Shown here piece by piece: positions 6,606 to 14,264 of a stretch of 35,324 bases of DNA. This DNA is from Chloroflexota bacterium (GTDB taxonomy: Bacteria > Chloroflexota > Anaerolineae > Anaerolineales > UBA11858). Within the stretch, counting starts at the first letter, position 1. Each line of letters begins with the position of its first letter. Both the position numbers and the translations under genes were made by a program. Under the pieces are notes generated by a model, which searched no databases, had not been told where the DNA came from, and saw only the letters and a program-made list of their open reading frames with translations. The stretch lies in NCBI GenBank assembly GCA_030609055.1, contig JAUWCZ010000012.1:1-35324 (forward strand), written 5' to 3'.

Positions 6606-8183
6606 TTACCGCGAAATCTGGCTGCCTGGAGCACTAAACGAGCTGGCTGAAACCACCCCTTTTCCCGATTTGGTGAGACTTCCTTTATAAGGAACAGCGC
6701 CCTTGTGCACCCTCCATCCACTTAACACAAATGGAATCGGTCCATCGGCAGTCATCCACTCCCCATTGTATTTCCGGGCTATATGGACATGAGTACCGGT
6801 GGAAATGCCACCTTCACAGGATGGATGACCCAATTTGTCTCCAATATTAACCTCATCACCAGCATTAACAAGCCTTCCATCAGTAGCGATATGGAGATAT
6901 AAAAGTACCCATCCGGAGTGTTCATTGTTGTTGTAATCCAAATTAATTACAATAACGCCATCCTGGGCACGAACTACCAATCCGGGCGCAGAAGCAGTTA
7001 CATAGGCAAAGGATCGGGAACACTCACCTCCAAAACCGGATGGGGCAAAATCAATAGCAGACCATGATCCTTCCCGTTCCCAGGCCCCGTGGGGCCCCCC
7101 AGTATAATTCCAGACAGTGCCTGGTGTAAAGGGAAGTTCAAGTGAGGGTTGGATTAAATCGTGGGAGAAAAGGGGTTCGTATTGCGAGCGGTTTTCAGGA
7201 GATCCAAACATATCTTCATATCTTGTGATAAAACCTGTATCATCATCCAGTGCCTGAATCCATTCATCGCTTTCATAAATCTGCGAGAAATAATACTGCA
7301 ATGCGACTGTCCCGGCATTCAGACCGGGTTCAATCCGGGCGGTTACATCACTGGCGGGATTTTGGGAATTTTCTAGTACAATTTCTGTTAATCTTCCTTC
7401 TCGCCAGCCATAATAGCCTATCGAGAGTTGGTTTACTGCCCAGCGAAGTTGATGAACAAGTCCATCATCATCGTAATCAATGTGACCCATGGGGTATTTC
7501 AACTGGGCAAGGTTCTGCGGTTGACCAAACACCCAGTGGCTTTGATATTCCAACAGCGCCAGCAATAGAAAGGGATTGATGGAATTATTTTGTGCTATTT
7601 GTTTTACAATCTCTCCCCCGTTTGTCAACAAAGTATGTTCGTATTCTCGCGGTTGACTCAAATAACCCCCGGCCTGCTCCACGAAACTGACTACATCGGT
7701 GGGGAAATCGGAGTCCGTGATTGCCCTTGAATAAACAAACTCACTGTCGGGCAGTAAATGTTCACTTGCTGTGGTGTTTATCAATACCTGGGGGATCACC
7801 AGCAGGGTTCCGGGATTGATGAAAGAGGTTTCTGGCAATGTGACATTGGATTGAATCTGGTCTTTTCCGACTCCAAAATGAGTTGCAACGACAGACAGCG
7901 TATCTCCAGCCTGGGCATGGTAAACAATCGGATCTCGCTGGACATTGGGGGTAGGCACTAATGTCTCGGTGGGAGGAATGAACACCGTTGGTGTCGGGAT
8001 AAAATCGTTTGTGGGGGTTGCTGAACTCTGGAGGTTTGGCTCATGAGTTGGCGAAAGATCCGCCAAGGGTGTCTCCGGGGTTGCTGTATAGCCTACCGGA
8101 GGTATAAAGATAGGAGGAGGTTTATAGTATAAACTGCATCCCGTAAGGGAGAGTATCAGCAGGGATAAAAATATCCGTTTCAC
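6606..8183 (-). CDS. Lipoprotein with LysM and M23 metallopeptidase domains (paralogue 2 of 3)
   Basis: The 525-residue paralogue of its two neighbours begins with a GTG start (8183) and has lipobox LTGC (Cys16). A Pro/Thr-rich linker (about 25-85) leads to a LysM-like motif (about 87-133, YHAQAGDTLSVVATHFGV). The central domain with NPFLLLALLEYQSHWVFG resembles the goose-lysozyme/SLT helix but has Gln where a catalytic Glu is usual. The C-terminal M23-like domain includes GGPHGAWEREGSWSAIDFAP, LLYLHIA and GTHVHIARKYNGEW. The gap from the preceding gene is 6 bp, so co-transcription is expected. The extra length over the other two is mainly in the N-terminal linker, which would extend the enzyme away from the membrane. 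Confidence 0.85.
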   Translation of the reverse strand: MKRIFLSLLILSLTGCSLYYKPPPIFIPPVGYTATPETPLADLSPTHEPNLQSSATPTNDFIPTPTVFIPPTETLVPTPNVQRDPIVYHAQAGDTLSVVATHFGVGKDQIQSNVTLPETSFINPGTLLVIPQVLINTTASEHLLPDSEFVYSRAITDSDFPTDVVSFVEQAGGYLSQPREYEHTLLTNGGEIVKQIAQNNSINPFLLLALLEYQSHWVFGQPQNLAQLKYPMGHIDYDDDGLVHQLRWAVNQLSIGYYGWREGRLTEIVLENSQNPASDVTARIEPGLNAGTVALQYYFSQIYESDEWIQALDDDTGFITRYEDMFGSPENRSQYEPLFSHDLIQPSLELPFTPGTVWNYTGGPHGAWEREGSWSAIDFAPSGFGGECSRSFAYVTASAPGLVVRAQDGVIVINLDYNNNEHSGWVLLYLHIATDGRLVNAGDEVNIGDKLGHPSCEGGISTGTHVHIARKYNGEWMTADGPIPFVLSGWRVHKGAVPYKGSLTKSGKGVVSASSFSAPGSQISR

Positions 8184-8189
8184 TATATC

Positions 8190-9695
8190 TTACCGTTGAA
8201 TGTGATTGTAATCCGTAACTGTCTTTTCAGCCCAGATTACTTGATCGCCGTGAACCATGCTGCCCTGATAAGGCCATCCTGAACCCTGAGAGATCCAACC
8301 GTCCATATTAAATGGGATGTCCTGATCAGCAGGTATCCATTCCCCATTGTATTGCCGGGCTATATGGAGGTGTGTGCCAGTGGAGATACCCCCTTCACAG
8401 GAAGGGTGCCCGATCCGGTCGCCGGCTCTTAAGAGTGTTCCAATCGCTACTCGGTCCCGATTTTCGATATGTATATACAGAATTGACCACCCGGTCTGTC
8501 CATATGGATCTCCATCCAGACTTTGAACAACAAATCCATGATCAGACCGGACTACCAAACCGTCTGCGGATGCTACCACCCATTCATTGCTGGTGCTGCA
8601 CCCAACTTCACCTGGTGGTGGTACAAAATCGAGTGCTGCCCAGGCAGATCCAGTGTCCCAACCACCGTGTGGTCCTCCTGAGAATAACCAGCTTATACCG
8701 TCCTCGAAAGGAAGTTGAAGCTCTGGTTGGGTTACCCCGTCAGGAACAAGAGGTGTAAATGTGTAATCAAAGGGATAACCAAACAAACTAGTATAAGTGG
8801 AACTGAATCCCTCTTCCGATACAGCATTTAACCATTTCTGATAGGGAAGGAGGCGGGAAAACAAATGCTGAACTCCGGCTGTTCCAGAATTGATAGTGGC
8901 ATTGATGGGCACGTTGATACCATCTGTTAGCGTCCAGGTACCGATCCCCTTAACATTCCAGAGGTAATATCCCCGATTTAACTCGTTAGCTGCCCAGGCT
9001 AATTGCTGATATAACCCCTCTCTACCAGCTTCATTAAGGTTTAATGGATAAGGATTATCCTTCTCTCTCCGGGTTGTTATCCAATGACTTTGATATTCAA
9101 TCAGGGCGATCAGCAGGCGCGGATTAACCGAATAATCCGCGGAAATCCGTTGAACGATTTCGGATCCGGTTTGTAGTTCACCGTCTACCTCTTCCTGATA
9201 ATCTTTTAAGTACCCTGGTTGGTTGCTGATAAACGAGTCTATCTGAAAACGGACTGTATATGGGCTATATACTAATTCAGAATCGGGAATTATTTTGAAT
9301 TCCGGTCCTGGATCTCTGACTTCAGGCGCTGGAAGCAGCAGCAGCTGCCCGGAATAAATCAGACTAGGGTTAGAAATTTGATTGGAATCAATAATGTGTT
9401 GGGGAAGCAGATTATACTGGTAAGCGATAGATTTTAAGGTATCGCCCCACAGGACAGTATAGATTATGTCCTCTGTCCGTAGGGTTGGAAGAGGTTTCGG
9501 AGCGTTGGGAGTGGGGGTATAAATCGGTTGATCTGGAATCCTGGTTGGTGGCGTATACGGATCGGCGGTTGCCTGCGAATCCGGGGTTGATTGCACTTTG
9601 GAAAAATTTATATAAGGTGCTGTATGGGCTTGCCTGGTACAGGCACTGACCAAAAGGATCAGTAGACTGAGGAAGAATCGCTTTGAAGTAGCCAT
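8190..9695 (-). CDS. Lipoprotein with LysM and M23 metallopeptidase domains (paralogue 1 of 3)
   Basis: The 501-residue first gene of the tandem set has a basic N-terminus, hydrophobic core and lipobox VSAC (Cys19). A Pro/Thr-rich spacer is followed by a LysM-like motif (about 77-123, YTVLWGDTLKSIAYQYNL), the central helical domain with VNPRLLIALIEYQSHWITT, and the M23-like domain (GGPHGGWDTGSAWAALDF, ILYIHIE, GTHLHIARQYNGEW). The paired cysteines of the paralogues are kept (VGCSTSNEW and HPSCEGG). No strong Shine-Dalgarno sequence is visible before the ATG; a TAAAAT element lies about 15 bp upstream, so a very short leader is possible. It probably remodels or senses cell-envelope polymer outside the membrane. 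Confidence 0.85.
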   Translation of the reverse strand: MATSKRFFLSLLILLVSACTRQAHTAPYINFSKVQSTPDSQATADPYTPPTRIPDQPIYTPTPNAPKPLPTLRTEDIIYTVLWGDTLKSIAYQYNLLPQHIIDSNQISNPSLIYSGQLLLLPAPEVRDPGPEFKIIPDSELVYSPYTVRFQIDSFISNQPGYLKDYQEEVDGELQTGSEIVQRISADYSVNPRLLIALIEYQSHWITTRREKDNPYPLNLNEAGREGLYQQLAWAANELNRGYYLWNVKGIGTWTLTDGINVPINATINSGTAGVQHLFSRLLPYQKWLNAVSEEGFSSTYTSLFGYPFDYTFTPLVPDGVTQPELQLPFEDGISWLFSGGPHGGWDTGSAWAALDFVPPPGEVGCSTSNEWVVASADGLVVRSDHGFVVQSLDGDPYGQTGWSILYIHIENRDRVAIGTLLRAGDRIGHPSCEGGISTGTHLHIARQYNGEWIPADQDIPFNMDGWISQGSGWPYQGSMVHGDQVIWAEKTVTDYNHIQR

Positions 9696-9986
9696 ATCAC
9701 TGGGTACATTTTACCTTTAAGTGGGGGTTAACCAGCCATAAAAACAGCTGCTGTATTAAGATTGCAAGAAAGATGCCAACTTATGCACCTCTCAAGGGAC
9801 TCCATTCGGGGAAGGCAGGCAGAGTTTCCCTTCAGTCAAGATATGTTAACAACAAAAAATGATCATAATTCTTGCCCGGAAAACTAAAAATTGTGCTTTA
9901 CTGAAAACAGGGTTTCGTTTATGATTAGGAATATTATCTTGATCTGAATCGGTGCACAGATCCTATAGGGGAGGTACCCGCCAGCA

Positions 9987-10715
9987 ATGAAAGTATTGAT
10001 CATGTCTGACATCCATGGAAATCGCACAGCACTTGAAGCAGTTATCGTAACAGCTGGCGCAGTAGATGCAGTATGGTGTTTAGGCGATATCATTGGCTAC
10101 GGTCCTGATCCAAATGATTGTGTTTCGATTATCCGTGATCTCCCAAACCTGGTTTGCCTACGGGGGAATCATGATAGCGCTGTAATCGGGCTAACAGAAA
10201 AGACTAGATTTAACCATTCAGCTCAAGAAGTGCTGGAATGGACTGATGATCAACTCAATCCAATTCACCGACAGTATTTATTAGAGCTCTCTCCCCAGGT
10301 TGTGATTGATGATGTAACCCTGGCGCATGGAAGCCCCCGGGACCCGGTTTGGGAATATATCATGGATGTCTACACGGCAACAGCCAATTTTGATTATTTC
10401 TCCACCCCGTATTGTTTTGTGGGGCACTCACATCTTCCCGTGATGTATTATATGAAAAATGGGAAAGAATTGGCAGCCGTAAATTTTGTATATCCAGGAG
10501 AAGAGGCCCGGTTGCCTGAAAAAACCATTATTAATCCTGGCTCGGTAGGTCAGCCAAGGGACCATGATCCCAGGGCAGCCTATACTATATTTGATACTGT
10601 TGAAAAAACTTGGGGACAATACCGGGTAGCATACGATGTTGCGGAAGTCCAGGACAGGATGACGAAGGCTGGTTTACCGGTTGAATACATACAGAGGTTA
10701 GATTTGGGTTGGTAG
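9987..10715 (+). CDS. Calcineurin-like metallophosphoesterase (YfcE/MJ0936-like)
   Basis: The 242-residue cytoplasmic enzyme carries all the dimetal phosphoesterase motifs: DxH in MSDIHGN (residues 8-10), GD in CLGDIIGYGPDP, GNHD in LRGNHDSAV, a histidine in LAHGSPRDP, and GHSH in FVGHSHLPV. Members hydrolyse small phosphodiesters or phosphoesters using two metal ions such as Mn. The size and the GYGPDPNDC segment place it in the compact prokaryotic subfamily; the substrate cannot be read from sequence. GGGGAGG lies 11 nt before the start. It is followed after 64 bp by the DUF4349 lipoprotein gene on the same strand, which has its own strong ribosome binding site. Confidence 0.85.
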   Translation: MKVLIMSDIHGNRTALEAVIVTAGAVDAVWCLGDIIGYGPDPNDCVSIIRDLPNLVCLRGNHDSAVIGLTEKTRFNHSAQEVLEWTDDQLNPIHRQYLLELSPQVVIDDVTLAHGSPRDPVWEYIMDVYTATANFDYFSTPYCFVGHSHLPVMYYMKNGKELAAVNFVYPGEEARLPEKTIINPGSVGQPRDHDPRAAYTIFDTVEKTWGQYRVAYDVAEVQDRMTKAGLPVEYIQRLDLGW

Positions 10716-10779
10716 GGAACTTTTTTCTCCACTTGAACGTCATTAGGGTGAAAAGTGTACCTAAAAAGGAGAAATAACG

Positions 10780-11721
10780 ATGAGAAATAAAATAATCATC
10801 TTGTCCATTCTGGTCATCCTTCTATCTTCCTGTGCCGGTGGTTTTTCCAGATATGATTCGGTGGAACAATCAGTTCCCATGGCAAAAGGAGTGGATTTTG
10901 CTGTTGAGTCATACCCCGCCGAGGTTGAAAGTGCCATAGCTCCTGCTTCCTACGCTGATGAGGAATTCCGGACCGCTAGGATTTCCCGGATGGTTATAAA
11001 GAATGCTTCTTTATCAATTGTTGTGGAAGAACCGGGAGCTACCATGGATGCTATCAGCGACCTAGCTTCTGAAATGGGGGGATTTGTGGTTTCCTCCAAC
11101 CTGTATCGGATCCAATTGGATGGCGGACTGGAAGTACCCCAAGCCAATATTACTATCCGTGTGCCAGTAGAAAAATTGGATCAAGTCCTGGAAGAAATCA
11201 AATCAGGCGCCGGTCAGATTCTGAATGAGAATATCTCTGGCCAGGATGTAACACAGGAATACACAGATCTGGAATCCAGATTAAGAAATCTGGAGAATGC
11301 TGAGCAGCAGTTGACGAGTATCATGGAGGAGGCGTATAAGACTGAAGACGTATTAAGTGTCTATAACCGCTTGGTTGAAGTCCAGGAACAAATTGAACTG
11401 ATTAAAGGTCAAATGCAGTATTATGAGCAATCTGCCGCTTTATCGGCCATCTCTGTAAACATTCAGGCAAATGAGGCAGTGCAGCCTCTAAAGATTGGAA
11501 ATTGGCAGCCGGTGGGCGTGGCGAAGCGGGCTATCCAGGCGTTGATTAATACACTTAAAGTTTTTGCCAACATTTTCATCTACCTCGTGTTGCTCGTACT
11601 TCCGGTTACGTTGATCCTGTATTTCCCTGGTCGCTGGATTTGGAATGGGCTTAAACGCTTATTTGCCAGAAGGAAAAAGAAAAAGACCCAGGAAAAAGAG
11701 ACGGAGGAAAAGAAAAATTAG
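10780..11721 (+). CDS. DUF4349 domain lipoprotein
   Basis: The 313-residue protein has an N-terminal lipoprotein signal peptide (lipobox SSC, Cys18) and a DUF4349 domain at about residues 65-275. Its recognisable blocks are RMVIKNASLSIVVEEP, the GGFVVSSN segment and NITIRVPVEKLDQVLEEI. A coiled-coil hairpin follows (about 155-215, EYTDLESRLRNLENAEQQL) and then the SALSAISVNI strand. A membrane helix near 258-285 and a very basic tail (RRKKKKTQEKE) follow, giving an extracytoplasmic domain tethered at both ends. DUF4349 proteins are widespread envelope proteins of unknown role. An AAAGGAG ribosome binding site precedes the ATG, and a 15-bp terminator closes the unit. Confidence 0.88.
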   Translation: MRNKIIILSILVILLSSCAGGFSRYDSVEQSVPMAKGVDFAVESYPAEVESAIAPASYADEEFRTARISRMVIKNASLSIVVEEPGATMDAISDLASEMGGFVVSSNLYRIQLDGGLEVPQANITIRVPVEKLDQVLEEIKSGAGQILNENISGQDVTQEYTDLESRLRNLENAEQQLTSIMEEAYKTEDVLSVYNRLVEVQEQIELIKGQMQYYEQSAALSAISVNIQANEAVQPLKIGNWQPVGVAKRAIQALINTLKVFANIFIYLVLLVLPVTLILYFPGRWIWNGLKRLFARRKKKKTQEKETEEKKN

Positions 11722-11742
11722 ACTCCTCCGAAGAAACTGAGG

Positions 11743-11778
11743 AAAAGTCTGATTTCTAGAGTAGAAATCAGACTTTTT
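11743..11778 (+). terminator. Rho-independent terminator after DUF4349 gene
   Basis: A perfect 15-bp stem (11743-11757 with 11763-11777) and a 5-nt loop AGAGT end in a T run. It separates the DUF4349 gene from rsmG, so rsmG needs its own promoter. Confidence 0.92.
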
Positions 11779-11797
11779 ATTACTGGATAGAATCCTG

Positions 11798-11803
11798 TAT
11801 AAT
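11798..11803 (+). promoter_or_regulatory. -10 element immediately upstream of rsmG (possible leaderless transcript)
   Basis: A perfect TATAAT (within TGTATAAT) ends 8 nt before the rsmG ATG at 11812. Normal spacing would put the transcription start at or within about 2 nt of the start codon, leaving no room for a Shine-Dalgarno sequence, and none is seen. The -35 region is poor. Confidence 0.5.
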
Positions 11804-11811
11804 TTATCAAG

Positions 11812-12522
11812 ATGGTAAGCTTACGGAAGGCAACAAAAGAACTGATTGGAGTAACTCTCAATCCTTTCCAATTATCCCTCCTAGATAAGTATCTTATGGA
11901 GCTGGATGAATGGAATGATCGCTATAATCTAACTGCTATCCATGAACCGGAAAAGATCCGGGTGAAGCATTTTTTGGATTCCTTCAGTCCTTACTTAGTT
12001 ATAAAAAATACACCCGCAAAACGATTGATAGATATAGGCACTGGTGCAGGTTTTCCAGGCATTCCCTTAAAAATTCTCCTGCCGGATACTGAAGTGATCT
12101 TAGTGGATTCGATCAACAAAAAAACCGAGTTTTGTCAGCATATCATAAACAGCCTGGGTTTAAATGGAATTCATGTTATCCAGGACCGGGTCGAGCGCCT
12201 TGCCCGGGATACGGAATTTAGAGAAAAATTCGACTGGGCAGTAGCACGGGCAGTCGCCAAACTGCCCACCCTCAGTGAATATATGCTCCCGTTTGTCAAA
12301 ATCGGAGGCAGCATGCTGGCGATGAAAGGAGATCAGGGACCCTCTGAAGCACAAACGGCTCATCAAGCAGTTAGTATGTTGGGGGGGGAGCTTACTCAGA
12401 TAAAAAGATTAACCCTGCCTGGAGTGACTGAAGACAGATTCTTAATCACAATAGAAAAGAAAGCCTCGACACCTGAGAAGTATCCCAGGCGTGTGGGTGT
12501 GCCCGGAAAAAAACCCCTCTGA
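11812..12522 (+). CDS. rsmG: 16S rRNA (guanine(527)-N(7))-methyltransferase RsmG
   Basis: The 236-residue enzyme methylates N7 of G527 in 16S rRNA using S-adenosylmethionine. The family pattern is complete: an N-terminal helical region with LDEWNDRYNLTAI, HFLDSF, the SAM-binding loop DIGTGAGFPGIPL (residues 74-86), the acidic strand VDSINKKTEF, and RAVAKLPTLSEYMLPF. The tail is basic (PEKYPRRVGVPGKKPL), usual for this family and important for RNA contact. Loss of this enzyme gives low-level streptomycin resistance in several bacteria. It appears to be transcribed alone from a promoter next to the start codon. Its stop codon directly abuts the stop of the converging recF gene, with no base between them. 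Confidence 0.95.
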   Translation: MVSLRKATKELIGVTLNPFQLSLLDKYLMELDEWNDRYNLTAIHEPEKIRVKHFLDSFSPYLVIKNTPAKRLIDIGTGAGFPGIPLKILLPDTEVILVDSINKKTEFCQHIINSLGLNGIHVIQDRVERLARDTEFREKFDWAVARAVAKLPTLSEYMLPFVKIGGSMLAMKGDQGPSEAQTAHQAVSMLGGELTQIKRLTLPGVTEDRFLITIEKKASTPEKYPRRVGVPGKKPL

Positions 12523-13722
12523 TTAACCAGCTAGCTGTCCGTTGTGTATGAACCACTTGACTGCTGACCGCTGAAAATCATCAGAAAATAAACCCAGATC
12601 AGTTGTTGTCAACAGAGCTTGTTCGGTATTCGCCAACCGTTCCAGTAAATCTTGGCGGCGGAAATCGTCCAACTCAGCCAGTACTTCATCAAGAAGTAAT
12701 ACCGGCCAGTGGCCGGTATTTTCTTTTAACCAGGCTACTTCTGCTAGTTTTATCGCTATCATAGTAGTCCGCAATTGCCCCCTGGATCCAAAACTGCCCA
12801 AATTAACTCCATTGCTAATGAATTGCAGATCATCCCTATGAGGTCCAAGCGTGGTCACACCACGGTTAATATCATCCATCCGCCTGGAATGGAGTTTTTC
12901 CCGAAACCCTTCCTGAATATCAGGTAATCCAATACTAGACCGATCTACTGGATTATCCAGCGGCAGTTCAATCTGCCCAGGAGGGGAAGGCATCGGCTCA
13001 TAGGAGGGCAAATAGTTTAACCGGAGGATCTCTTCCCCCTTGGTGAGTTCCTGATGTATAGAGGCTGCTAAGAGACCTAGATCTCGAATGGCCTGTATTC
13101 GCGCATGCATAAGATATGAACCGGCCTGGGTGATTTTTTCATCCCAATAGGACAATTGATCCAAGTCTCCAGAACGCTCACTAAGCTGTTTAAGTAAGGC
13201 ATTTCGCTGTGTGAGAGCTTTATTAAAATCCGAAAGGGACTCTGTATACTGTGGATCCACCTGAGAGAGAGCAAGGTTGAGATAATGCCGGCGAAGCTGC
13301 GGAGGTCCAGTAGCAATTTGCAGCATGTGAGGGAGGAATAAAACCGCGTTAAAATGTCCGATGATGGAATTAATCTTTTGCTGATTCCCATCCAATAGAA
13401 CTTCCTTCCGAATACTGGAGTTCCCGTTAGACAGTTTATCCCGGATAATACGGATCTCCAGTGTATGGTTGGTTTTCCCCTTCTGATATTCCGCCACAAT
13501 TCTGCACACCGCCAGATCGTTTTGCAGGGCGGAAAAGTTGATTAATTCGGATAATGAGGAAGCTTGAAAAGAGTCTAAAGCTGCAAGATAATAAACCGCC
13601 TCTAGAAGACTGGTTTTTCCTTGGGCGTTATCTCCGACTAAAATGAGTGCATTTTTGGGAATGTCCTGGTCAAACCGGGAGAATATTCGAAAATCTGTCA
13701 GGGATAGGTGTGAGAGATACAT
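12523..13722 (-). CDS. recF: DNA replication and repair protein RecF
   Basis: The 399-residue SMC-like ATPase acts with RecO and RecR to load RecA on gapped DNA. Visible features are the N-terminal LTDFRIF, Walker A GDNAQGKTS (residues 30-38), YYLAALDSFQ, the arm region around 140-200, the signature segment LGSFGSRGQLRTTMIAIKLAE, and Walker B LLLDEVLAELDDFRRQDLL. Length is near the upper end for the family. It is the last gene of a three-gene minus-strand unit, 5 bp after def, rather than in the common dnaA-dnaN-recF-gyrB cluster. Transcripts of recF and rsmG must overlap, because no terminator hairpin fits between the adjoining stop codons. Confidence 0.95.
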   Translation of the reverse strand: MYLSHLSLTDFRIFSRFDQDIPKNALILVGDNAQGKTSLLEAVYYLAALDSFQASSLSELINFSALQNDLAVCRIVAEYQKGKTNHTLEIRIIRDKLSNGNSSIRKEVLLDGNQQKINSIIGHFNAVLFLPHMLQIATGPPQLRRHYLNLALSQVDPQYTESLSDFNKALTQRNALLKQLSERSGDLDQLSYWDEKITQAGSYLMHARIQAIRDLGLLAASIHQELTKGEEILRLNYLPSYEPMPSPPGQIELPLDNPVDRSSIGLPDIQEGFREKLHSRRMDDINRGVTTLGPHRDDLQFISNGVNLGSFGSRGQLRTTMIAIKLAEVAWLKENTGHWPVLLLDEVLAELDDFRRQDLLERLANTEQALLTTTDLGLFSDDFQRSAVKWFIHNGQLAG

Positions 13723-13727
13723 GAGGG

Positions 13728-14228
13728 TTACACAGGATTGTATTCCTCATCTGCTTCCCAGACCTCGATTGCACGGTCTGAATAGAGGATGCCGTTGATG
13801 TGATCGATTTCGTGCTGGAAAATCCGTGCTGCCCAACCCTGCAGGCTCATTTTTAGCGGTTCACCGTTGCGGTCCTGTCCTTCAACAACCACTTCCTCAG
13901 AGCGGTCAACTTCTCCCATTAATCCCGGAATAGACAAACACCCTTCCGCTCCGGTTACCATTTGCTGCGAGAAGCGGGTAATTTTAGGATTGATTGTGAC
14001 ATACAGTTTTGGAGGGATCTCCTCATCCTCTTCGCTTCCAAACTCGACCAAGATCACCTGTTTGGAAACATTGAGCTGCGGCGCTGCCAAGCCCGATCCT
14101 GATTCCTCATGCAATGTATCAATCATGTCCTCGATCAACTGTTGGAGTTCGGGACCAAAATCCGTGACTTTTTCAGCTTTTTTTCTTAAAGTTGGATGAG
14201 GGACAATTATAATTTCACGCGTTGCCAT
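13728..14228 (-). CDS. def: Peptide deformylase
   Basis: The 166-residue metalloenzyme removes the N-formyl group from nascent proteins. All three motifs are present: GSGLAAPQ (residues 44-51, GxGLAAPQ), EGCLS (95-99, Cys97 metal ligand) and QHEIDH (138-143, two His ligands and catalytic Glu140). Length and the short C-terminus agree with type I/III bacterial enzymes. The ATG at 14228 is preceded by GGAG. It lies 36 bp after the cyclic-nucleotide-domain gene and 5 bp before recF in the same direction. In many bacteria def pairs with fmt; no fmt is visible here. Confidence 0.95.
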   Translation of the reverse strand: MATREIIIVPHPTLRKKAEKVTDFGPELQQLIEDMIDTLHEESGSGLAAPQLNVSKQVILVEFGSEEDEEIPPKLYVTINPKITRFSQQMVTGAEGCLSIPGLMGEVDRSEEVVVEGQDRNGEPLKMSLQGWAARIFQHEIDHINGILYSDRAIEVWEADEEYNPV

Positions 14229-14264
14229 TGTAAACTGCTCCAGTGTATTACCAGTAATTAGGTT

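Noticed and set aside
8312-8758. 148-residue plus-strand ORF
   Set aside because: It is a shadow on the opposite strand of the M23 domain of the first lipoprotein paralogue, with no signature of its own.
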